From contig CM051034.1 of assembly GCA_027627225.1 (NCBI GenBank), positions 44,032,548 to 44,096,547 on the forward strand: DNA of 64,000 nucleotides. Direction: 5' to 3'. The notes beneath the pieces were generated by a model, which was not told the origin of the DNA, ran no database searches, and saw only the letters and a list, made by a program, of their open reading frames with translations. Position numbers and translations under genes: made by a program. Source of the DNA: Congeria kusceri (taxonomy: Eukaryota > Mollusca > Bivalvia > Myida > Dreissenidae). Shown here one piece after another: positions 27,001-39,000 of this stretch (position 1 is its first letter; every line of letters starts with the position of its first letter).

Positions 27001-30000
27001 TGAAGGTCAATATGCTTGTTTCTAACTGATTTACAGTTAAACACCGCTATTTCGAAGTCGTTCGGACCGACGAAAATAGTTACAAATAGGAAAGTTCAAA
27101 ATAGCGTTTTTCCAACCTCGCTGATATTTAACTGGTTCCAAGCATAGCTCAAATTAAATCCCTGCCGTAAAAACAAACCAAGCAATAATGATCGATTAAA
27201 GTCTTCGACAATATTAATTATGATTGTAATTACAGTAAAACCCCGCTTATACGACCACTTGGGGGTCTTAATAAAAGTGGTCTTTATAGCGGGAAGGTCG
27301 TATTATCGAGGCACAGCAGATCACCGAGTCAGTACATGCATGTCTGCGTAATTTTAAGTTTTAATAAAAAATAATAAATACTGAGTATATAACGAGAAGT
27401 CCAAATTGTTTTCAATAAAATGTTTTATTGAATACAGATTATGTAGCTTATAATTACATATCGAATAATGGAATAATATGGGATGAACTTTACATTAAGT
27501 CGGAAATTAAATTAAAACTTGATTATAATAAGCCCATTTAAGGTTCAATATTCATCTGTGTTACCCACTAACTGTAATTTAGCTAGTGTCAATTGACGTA
27601 ATCTGATACACAGTCAATGCGCTAATCCTTTATCAAAACATATGTAACATGTTTTTTACATACTCTTTTTATACCGCAAAGCAGTGTGTTACCCATAAGG
27701 CCGATCTTGTTAATTGACGATGTAAAGTGTCAACGCCCAAATGACACTGGTCGCAATAACGGGGTAATTTTGAGCATTATTTGGTACTTTGGGTCTGGGA
27801 TTAGTGGTCGTAATACGGAATAGCGGGGTGCCCGTATAATCGGGGTTTGCGACCATTGAAATATGTAGGAAAACAATCGGGTCTTTTAAAAAGTGTCAGC
27901 TTTAGCAGGGTGGTCGTAAAATCGAGGTGGTCGTAAAGCGGGGTTTTGGTGTAGTTATTTTCATTTCCCTTTTTCATTGTTGACCGCAAATATATTAAAG
28001 TCCAACTACGTGGAAAAATGCAACGAGTAAACGCTAATACAAACACATTATACTTTCAGATCAGAAAGGATTTTACTTCACGGCAGTGGTTAATGTTAAC
28101 TGATAGTGGAAGTTACCGCTGCGAGGAGTTTAGCGATGTTCTCCATTGTACTAATAAATGTTAAAGTTTTGAAAATTGCACATGCGGTTAAATAACACCA
28201 TATGTATATATGATGTTCACATATATAATGAAGGTTCGTAAAAACCATTGTAAAGATTGTAAATTTGTCAGCGTTGTTTGTTACTCAAAATTATAACATT
28301 ACCGTATATCCATGTAATGCTGTTTATTTACCCATGTGTCAGTCATCACTTGGTAAACCCGAGGGACAATGGAAGGTATGAAAACTTAACCGAGCGACGA
28401 CTGCCAAGTCATCACACCTTTGATAGATAGTTTGGGCTAAGGTGCGACTTCGAAATAAACACTGATGGTTACGTGTAAAAAACGTGGTTGGGACCAGAAT
28501 TTTTTTTCGAAATACAGATTAATTCTATATAGGCAACTTCGAATTAACGATTGTTATTTTTGTAAAATGAAGAAGGAAACAAATCGGGACCGAAAACATA
28601 GTTCGAAATAGGGATTAATTCGAATTAACGGTGTTCGAAAAAGCAGTGTTCAACTGTATTTATAATATGGGTTGTGTTTTTGGGGCCCTTTTCCTGTTCA
28701 CATTTTGATGTCAGAATTGAGAGAATTTTGTATAACCATAGTTTACGAACGACTCCTTACCAAGCATGATAGCGCAGTTGGTTAAAGCGCTGTATTTTGT
28801 CATGTCTTTAGATAGCTCCTAAGTCATGAGTTCCGCTTGGGGTTTCAATTTTTTCAGGCTTTTTTTGCTTATTTGTTTTTGATCAAATATCTCATAGTGT
28901 ATTATATTATTTTTTAATATTTAATGAACATGTCTTAGTGAAGCACATTTCTATCAAATAATATAATGTATAGTGCAATAGGAAGCCAATTTTTTGTTGA
29001 CATAGTCCCTTTAAGTTGCAATTAAGTGACAAAATTCAAATCAAAATTAATATGCAAAATTTAATGATTGCTGTTTACAAAAGGGAAAAATACCAAACAC
29101 CTGTGTAATATTTAGTAGTTTCATAGCCTTGGAACGGTCAATGCAAACCATTGGGGATTTAAACCAGTTTGATGGGGACTATTTTTACTTGTTTGCGACA
29201 TACTTGACTGTGTATTGCTAGAGCTTCCATGAAGAACAGTTCCACCTGTCCCTCTGCGTTGTCACTGGCGGACCTCGCGTATTCTAGGGCCGTTCCGCCG
29301 AAGCTCCAGGGACCTGTCTGCAAGAAATGGTCCAAGGGCAATAACAAATCACAAGTCACAAACCCATCCTAATAATGCTCAAAATCATGTCAGAAAACGG
29401 TTAGTATAATTACCGAAATCCCCCGAAATTGGGTTTAAAGTAGTACTACAAGCATTTTAAAACAATAAAAGTCACTTAAAAGTGAAATGTTTGTATATCA
29501 TTTATTTATTTAACGGTTATGTTGCGGTATGTTAACAAAGGGATTTCGGTAATTATGATTGGAGTTTTGTGAGTGCTCTCCCTTGTTTTCAGTGTGCAGA
29601 TACCGAAATCCATTTCTTATTTTGGTTTAAAGTAGTGTTAAATACATTTTTCAGCGATAAAAGTCAGTTAAGTCAATTGTTTGTATAAATGTTATTTATT
29701 TGACGGTAATGTTGAGGTACGTTAATAAAGGGATTTCGGTAATAACTATGGGTGTTATGTGAGTGCTATCCCTTGTTTTCAGTGTACAGTTTCCAAAATT
29801 CCTTTCTTATGTTAGTTTAAAGTAGTATTTAATCCATTTTAAAGCATAACAATCAATCCTGGCTCCAAATCAGGTCAGAAAATCATGGACAAAAAAAATA
29901 AATAATCAGGGCCCATTTTAGTAAAGCTTCTTAGCAAGTTTTAATAACTTGAACATTTTAGATCAAATTCTCTTTATTCAAAAATATAATAAAACAAGAT

Positions 30001-33000
30001 GCATTCCTTCACTTTTCAAAAGATTAATTCTTTGGAATCTGAACTATAATTATTTTGCAGGCCACAGCAAAGATCTATCAAATGTTTGTAAATAGATATC
30101 TGGCCACAGGGTTAAGGAATTTGATGGCTATAAGAAAGTAACTCAAGTTTTTAATTTCATGAAAACAGGCCCTTGGCATTCATTTGTTCTTAAATATTCC
30201 CCCAAAAGACATTATATTCAAAAATTTAAAATTGTGGAATTCTAAATATATTTAATATATTTAGAATTTCAATACATTCAAGATTCAGCCCAGAGGGGCA
30301 GCAGTGGGGGTATGGTTTAGAAGGTGGCAAAAAGAATGTAGCAGACTGCTTTTTGCTCAGTATCTTTTGTTAACTAGATGTGTCACTGTGAGGCACGGAT
30401 GCCTGCGCAACACATGTTTGGACACAGTCAAATGGCCTCTCGCCAACACTCATTTTTGCCTCCACAAATTTATTTTCATATATATTCTATTGTGGAAAAA
30501 AAATCTGCTAAAATTGGTCACAGCCAGAATGCCTTCCTGTACGATCATCTACACATTAAGGATCTTTAGCTGTGGAAGTTTGAGCGAAATTCGCCGAGCA
30601 GATACAGAGGAGTTGAGTCCACAAAATTGCGGGACGTAAGGATTTAATTTATATTCTATAGTCGAAAAATGGTAAAAGTTTGGGGGAAATCCGCCAAGCA
30701 GTTAAAGAGAAGTTTAGTCCAAAACATTTCAGGAAGTATATATTCTATTGTGGAAAAAAGGTCAAAGGGTCATATTTCTGCCAAAATCGGTCACAGCCAG
30801 AATTCCTTCCTTTACAATCACCGTTACATTAACGTTCTTCAGCTGTGAAAGTTTGAGCAAAATCCACCAAGCAGTTAAAGAGGAGTTGAGTCTGCAAAAT
30901 TTTGAGACACACTGATGGACAAGTGCAATGCCACTTTGCGGGGGCATAAAAATATTGAAATGCAAGTTAAAAAGTAACTGTTGGCCAACATACCTCTACA
31001 ATATTTTTCTGTTTCCCTTTTGGCAGTACCCTTGACGTGTATTTCTGTATTGCTCTGTCTGTGATATCTTTTTGAAGCTTGGATAATAAAACTCGCAATT
31101 CATCTTCAATGGTGGCCTGTAAACATCCAAGAAGCAGCATGTTTTTTATCTGTTATGATGCTATGAACAGTAACTCAACCTCAAATTCCACTTTCTCAAG
31201 ATAAATCCAAACATTTTGATTATGACAGAAAGTCATAAAGAGCAAGTGGTACTTCAAATATCTGTTTTCCATCTTTATGTTGTACTGATTTTTTACCTTA
31301 AAAGTATGGGCTTTTAAACTGTTTTCATTTGTACTATAAAACCATATTACTCAAATGGAACTATTTTACTAAAAATTCACAAAAAGCTTTTATAATATGT
31401 CTCTTAACAATAATGACATCTGACAATGATTATGACAGTCAATATTCAACACATATTCTGAACTATTAGGCCAAAAATAAAATTATGTTTGTTTCCCCTT
31501 CCTGACCCATGCAAAATAGGGTAGGGTAGGTAGGTAGGTAGGGAAAAAAAATTCTTCATTTTTTGAAACAATTACATTGAAAATAAGCTACATTTGCGTA
31601 AAATTGAACTATCACAGTAATTTATTTAATGATATAAATAAAAATAACAATATGTACATGTATTACAGACTAGATTTAAAGATCAAAATCATTGTCAAAA
31701 TTAACTAATACATCCGATACTGTCAACACAGCAGTGTTCAAATGGCAAGTGTTTGTCTGTTTGCTTCACATGCACACTTGGGTAGATTCGTACCCACCGC
31801 GTTATGTTTGTACCCACTGGGTTTTCATAACATTTCTTACTCGGACCAGGAAATTATTTTTTTTACCCCCCATGGAACCCCAAAATTTACACACACACAA
31901 AAACACCACTTACTTTTGGTGGTGGTAGCCACGGCATTGGACGGAACAGCCGATTGTCCGCCTCTGGAATTCTGGCCAGACTGACCATGGTGCGGTTAGA
32001 GCAAGCCTGGGCAACCTTCCTAAACTGGTGGTCTGAAAAAGAATACAGTCCTACCTTGTTATTTCGAAGTTGTCGGGACTGATAAACATACTTCGAAATA
32101 ACAATTAGGCCAACAACTAAAATGTCTGTGTTTCGGGCAACCTGACCCTACACAGCCAAAACCCCCAGACCACAAAGTTTTTAGCAATGATTGGCTTTCG
32201 TGAAATCTGTATTCATCAGATTTTAGATAGTTTCAAGGTTTATGACCAAAATGCGTCTTTAAAAAAAAGTAAAATAACAAACAAACTCAATCCCGGCCCT
32301 ACCCAACTTTTTTGAGACTGTTGGGCCTCATTCAAATTAAACATTTGTAGATTTTCTTAATAAACAAAACTGTTGTAAAAATAATTTGGTCTTGAATTTG
32401 TTTTTAAGTCTACCCATGACATACACAAAAATTCGTACATCACTCATAATAGTGGTTTTACAGTACCTTCCCAGTCATTGTCTGCAGTGAGACTCTTCAG
32501 CCCCAGTCTGCGTATTTCTGGGTCAGATGACTCAGCGAGGTTCAACAGCAGGCCTGGGTCCTTGGATTTCGACTGTACCCAGGGTAACACTTTCCCTACG
32601 ATCCCCATCAACAATACAACCAAATACAATGGGATCAAAACACATGCAATACATTTTTAGGATCTGTACTCATAAACATGAGTCTGAATTTGTTGGACTT
32701 GTGTTTGTGATAAGTCTAGTAGTAAGAATCAAACAGACGCCTCATAATACACCATGACGTCAACTCAAAATGTAACGTCAAATCAAGTCAGAACGCTTAT
32801 ATGGAAGTAGTGTTTGATGTTGTGGAGAAAATGTGTGGTTGTAAGAGTTTTAAAATATTAGATGCTAGAAATTGAAACAAGAGGGCCATGATGTCTCAAA
32901 GCGCTCACTTGAGAACTGGTAATGATGAGGACCATACTGTTAAGACAGGTTTGGAAATTCAGGTATCTGAACAATACGCAGAGGGGGATAGGATCAGTTT

Positions 33001-36000
33001 TGATTTAAAACATCGGTTAGTGCGATGGGCTAACTAAAGTATGAGTTGGGTAATGGATGTGCGTTTTTTTTGCTAATGGTTCTCAAATCATTTTTCTCGA
33101 TATTCTTATCTGACCCTTTTTCATTAAGTCATTGACAATTCTGGAAAATGCAGCAACAGTAGATTTTGATGTAATTTTCGCAAATAGTTTTGGAGAACTA
33201 GTTGCAATGCGATAATTGCGATGACTGTTCTATAAAGTAAAGTTTTGCTTTCTCTTTGATAATTTTCTGTCCAATGATGATAAATGATGTTAATGCAGGC
33301 TCTGAAGACATCAATCTTGCATGTACAAATAACTGCATGCAAGTCTTGCAAATGTTGGAAATCAAATTTTATCAATCAATTTTTATGGTCATGCGCAAAC
33401 TGTGTAAGTTTGGTCAACATTGAATAAAAAATCGAGTTTGCAAGCCAATCATTGATAACTTGATGATGTTTTTTTCCAAACACAAGGGGCAATAACTCTG
33501 GTGTTTCAGGTCTGATCATGCTTATATTCAACTTCACCTGTAGTCTTATGATCATAGACAAACTGTACACGATTGGTGAAGATTGGATGAAATGAAGTCT
33601 CTATCCTGAATAATGTCCATTATTGCATATTTTTTTCACAAATAAAGGGCAATAACTCTTGTGCTTCTGGTCCGATCCTGCTTATATTCCACTTCACCTT
33701 TAATCTTATGACTATAGACAAACTGTGCAAGATTGGTGAAGATTGGATGAACAATGAAGTCTCTATCCTAAATAATGTCCATTTTTGCATATTTTTTTCA
33801 CAAACAAAGGGCAATAACTCTGGCGTTTCTGGTCCGATCTTGCTTATATTCATCTTCAACTGTAATCTTGTGGTAATAGACAAACAGTGCAAGATTGGTG
33901 AAGATTGAATGAAAAATGAAGTCTCTATCCTGAATTATGTCTATTTTTGTATATTTTTTTAATAAACAAAGGGCAATAACTATAGTGTTTGAAATAAAAT
34001 CTGGCCCATTTTTTGCGTCTGCTGAGATCTGATGGTCATACACAAACTGTGAAAGTTTGGTTAAGATTGGATGGAAAATAAAGTCTCTTCGTTGGAAAAA
34101 GGCATTTTTGCACATTTTTTGCATGAAAAAGGGGAAATAACTCTGGTGTTACTGGTGTGATCTTACCCAAAAACAATCCTATCTGAGATTTTAGGGTCAT
34201 ACACAAACTGTGCAAGTTAGGTCAAGATTGAATAAAAAATGTAGTCTTTATCGCAATAACGGTCCAAATTGTTGACAGCATACGGACGACAGACAATGGA
34301 CAACGCCGGAGAGGTCCCCTATACCAATAGCTCACCGAGCACTTGGTGTCACCGAGCACTTCGTGCTCAGGTGAGCTAAAAATGGTACATTCACTGATAT
34401 AAATTTCATTAGTATTCAAAATGAGGCCAAAATCTGCCTTTAAAGTACTAGTCAATTGACAATTTGTAGGTAGCCCAGTTGGCTACAAGAATATTTTATT
34501 GGTAGCCCAATACATTTTGCATAAGTTATGCAAGACAAAGACAAGCAAAATTGTTTTCAAATTTTAGTGTTTTTTTTTTCTTCAAAATTTCATAATTGCC
34601 TGTGCCCATGAAATGGGAAACCATATTGCGACAAATTTTAATATAGGAAAGGTTTTAAAAACAGTATTGTTGATCAAATGTCTGGTTGTTTTATATTTTT
34701 TTAATGATTAATATAATAAAGTTTTTCATCTACTGAACTTCTTTTGCGACAATGGTGCAAATTCAATAATTTTTTTTTTATTTACGCACCCCCTGGAATA
34801 TACTTTAAATTACTTGGGGAAAGAAAACTTACAGTTTTGGGTAAAAATGGAGGATATCTTGTCAGGGGAAACTGCCTTTAAACAGCACTAAAATTCACCA
34901 AACAAGAGGGTCCTGAGGGCCCTAAGACGCTCACCTGAGACCTTGTAACCAAATTGGAATTTGCATCCCCGAGGCGTGGCTTATTTTTATCCCAGGGGCA
35001 TAATATGAACAATCTTGAACAAACCTTTGGGCCTTGTGGTTTCAGGGAAAGATTTTTAAAGCAACTATGCTATTTAAGTCTCAATAAAGCATGTGACCCC
35101 TCGGGGTGTGGCCAGATTTGACCCTGGGGGCATAATTTGAACAATCTTTGGAGAGGACCACTATGCAATGTTACGTACCAAATATAGGAAAGCTGTGGGC
35201 CTTGCCGTTTCAGGGGAGAGGATTTTTATAGTCATTTTGTTATTTCAGTCTATATAAACCATGTGACCCATGTGGCGTGACCAGACTTGACCCCAGGGGC
35301 ATAATTTGAACAATATTTGTAGAGGACCACTATACAGATGTTACATACCAAATATGAAACCTCCAGGCATTGTGGCTTCATAAGAGAAGAATGTTAAAGT
35401 CATTTTGCTACTTAAGTGTATATAAACCATGTAACCCCTGGGGTGTGGTCAGTTTTGACCCATGCGGCATAATTGAACATTCTTTGCAGAGGACCACTTG
35501 AGGATGTTACATACCATAAACGAAACCCCTGGGCCTTGCAACAACATTTATAGAGGACCACTATAGAATGTCACATACCAGATATAAAACCTCTGGGCCT
35601 TGCAGTTCAGACAAGAAGATTTTTAAAGTCATTTTGCTATATATTCTATATAAACCATATGACCCCAGTGCGTGGCCAGTTTTGACCCCAGGGGCATAAT
35701 TTGAACAATCTTTGTCGAGGACCACTATAAGATGTTACATACCAAATATGAAACCTCTGGGCCCTGCGGTTTCAGAGACGAAGATTTTTAAAGTTTACAT
35801 TTATTAAATCTATTTTTAGCTCTGGTGACCTACATATGCCGCAGACCGTAACGATCTGAACAACTTTAAAAGAGGGTCACCCAATGATCATTCCTGTGAA
35901 GTTTGGTGAAAATCTGCCAAGTAGTTTAGGAGGAGATGTTGTTTGAATGAAAAGTTGACGACGTACGTGCGCACGCATGACGAACAACGTGCGATCACAA

Positions 36001-39000
36001 AAGCTCACCAAGAGCACTTTGTGCTCAGGTGAGCTAAACAACACTGAATTTATTCAATCGTGTAAAAAGTGCATTTCAAGGGTTGAAAAACAGAAGGTTT
36101 CAATGACAGTAAGTACCCTTCTGGTTTTCAACCCTTGATTTGATGAAGAATATTGATATTAAAATACTTATAATGTTATAAATAAATAAGTACAGAGAAA
36201 CCTGCCAATAATGACACTCAGTGGTTCCGACTGAAAATGTCAGATAAGACAGGTTGTTGGACAAACAGGTTTCCATAACCAGCGTATTAAAAAGTACAAT
36301 AAGGGCATGGTATTTATTTTATATAAATATTGACTTCCTTGAGGGTGACAGTGCTTATTGTCAACCCGAGGCAACACAATTTATCATCCCGAACAATTCT
36401 GTATCATTTGCGTACTGGGCGACATAGCCGTAGCAGACGACATTGCCGGGCAACATATCAAATTGTTGCCCGCTGCAGGTTATATGCATTATATAGAGAA
36501 ATAATCAAGTGAGGTATAATAAATCATAATATTACATTTATTAAAGTGTATTATTTTAATGCAAAAACGTATATAAATCTTTATGTATGTTAATCTAATA
36601 ACATTTTTTAAATTTCATATACAAACTAATGAGTGATAATAAAAATTATTTGAATAAAGGGATTACAATTTTAATACATGTAATCATTAATATATATAAT
36701 TGTATGTTCATTAAATACCAGTTCAAACATGTTTGTTAAATGATGTGTTAAAAAGTATCAATTTATTTAGGTGCTTTGTGTGTTGTCCGTCTTGAATTTG
36801 CCGCGTTCTGTGTATTTTGAATGTATTTCAATCCCATTACTGGCTGTAATAAACATACAAGAAAGCAAACTTTTGATATAATTTAACATCAAAATTGTTT
36901 CATGCGTCCAGTCTGATTTGACATTCGAGGCATTGTCGTCATCTTCATCCTACACTAGCACATTTCTCTTTATCAAACTTCAACATATTAGTACGATAAT
37001 ATACAAACCATTTAAGAACTGGGTGGTGATTGTTCAAACACTTAAGAGCAAAGCTACTTGCGAAATGCTCAGTACAGATTCTGCTGAGACTGTCAGATAA
37101 AAAGGTGCGAAATGCTCAGTACAGATTCTGCTGAGACTGTCAGATAAAAAGGTGCGAAATGCGTGTATTGTATGCTAACGGGACTGACAAACAGTGTCGG
37201 ATGTCAGGTCTTATAGGTTACGTTATATACAGATTTTGACTTTATAGAACATTATTGAGATTATGCCGGGACCACAGAAGAATGTCGGATAAGACAGGAT
37301 GTCGTTATAGGCAGGTCTCATTGTTGACAGGTTTCTCTGTATAAATAACATTCATAACAACAAATAATAATGTAATGTGATATAATACTTTAGTGTAAAT
37401 TAAACAATAATTAATACTGATAGGTAACACAGCTAAGGTAACAAGGCGGGCTTGTTCTGTTATTGGAGCCAAACAGAATTTTTGTAAGCCTACGTTTTAC
37501 TTACTTATTTGAGAGCTACATGTAGTAAATAAGCCAATATGTAAACAATATCTGTGTTCTTACTTCTGAACTTTTCTCTGTTATACTTGAATTTCCCCCT
37601 GAAAGTGTCAGGAACTGAAAGAAAAACAATGCAGTCTTCATAGTTCAGCTTCTAGCATTTTCAGGACAGGAGTTTTTTTTTTTTAAAGATCAGTTTTAGT
37701 TTAAACCTATTTATATTAGCTTCAGTATGTCAAAAGACTGAGGCTTACATGGTATTGTGAAACTTTTGAGTCCATTTCATGGGTAGAACCAGTACTTGGT
37801 GTCTCTGAGACAGAGCACTGTTAGTAGGAATCCATTTCATGATCTCTAGATTGCAAGGCAGACAAGATATCCATTACACCACTGTGAAAAGGCAGGCTTA
37901 AAGGTACTATGTCAAAGCAAAATTGGTGTCCTATTGCACTATAAATGATATCATATAATAGAAATGCGCTATACTAAGTCATGTACATGAAATAAAGAAT
38001 AAATTATATAGATTATATCATATAACACATAACAAGATATTTGCTTAAAACAAATCAGCAAAAATGTTTGATAAAAATAAAGCAGGTATCGAAGTCACGA
38101 CTTAGGTGCCATACGAAGTAAACAGTAGACAGCGCTTTTACCAACTGCGCTACTCGGCTTTGTAAGGACACGTGTATATATAATGGTTATACAAAATACT
38201 CACAATTCTGACATCAAAATGTAAACATGAAAAGGGCCAAACAAACACAACCCATATCATAAATTGATTTTTTTCTCTGAAAATGTGAAAACTTTTCCCA
38301 TTATATAAACCTTATTTTAACTGTTGTTATAGGCCATTATTAATATTTCAATTTCAGATTTGTTTTAAAGAAATTACCCACTTGAGGCCCTTTTCGTTGA
38401 CATTGTGCCTTTAAAGAAAAAAATGATTAAAGAAAACTGAGAATAAACGTTTTTACAATTCAGGCATTGTCAACAAAAAAAGTTTAACAAATCCAGGAAC
38501 AGCCAAGGTCCATATCAAAGACACATCATAAGAAAAATCTTAACTACAAAAGCATCTTTAACAAAAAATGTATTCCATGTGTATATATAACATTGTGCTC
38601 AGTGTTTTATTAATTATGAACAATATTTTAACTATTATTTACAGCGCTTTTTTTCACTGCCTTGGTTATGGGACCAGTACCCATCAAATTGGGAATTTCA
38701 TGTCGTGAAATCTTGCTCAATGGGAAACACTGAAGGACCTCATTTTATTAATACATTACTTATACTATTGTTATATTTGAGGCGCGTCGTGGGAAAACCG
38801 GTCTTAATGCATGTGTGTAATGTGTCATCCCGGATTAGCCTGTGCAGTCCGCACAGGCTAATACAGGACAGCACTTTCCGCCTACAGTGGATATATGTTT
38901 AGAAGAGACTTCCTTGAAACAGAAAATACCATAAAAGCGGAAAGTGCTGTCCCGGATTAGCCTGTGCAGACTGCATAGGCTAATCAGGGATGACACTTTA

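Larger units (their letters stand above)
26889..29012 (+). mobile_element. TTAA-flanked inverted-repeat element with tRNA-like interior, split by a pogo insertion
   Basis: Left end TTAA then AGGGACTTTGTCATCG; right end, complemented, TTAA then AGGGACTATGTCAACA. The tRNA-like interior has an exact A box, TAGCGCAGTTGG, at about 28771, and a decayed B box. The element is about 500 bp once the pogo-like insertion 27034-28656 is removed. Other copies are at 37899-38412 (complementary strand) and 41238-43105. TTAA target duplications are typical of piggyBac; no transposase is present. Confidence 0.75.

Noticed and set aside
28765..28860. tRNA gene with A box TAGCGCAGTTGG
   Set aside because: The B box is decayed, the stems do not close, and the same segment recurs inside two other elements, so it is a tRNA-derived part of a repeat.
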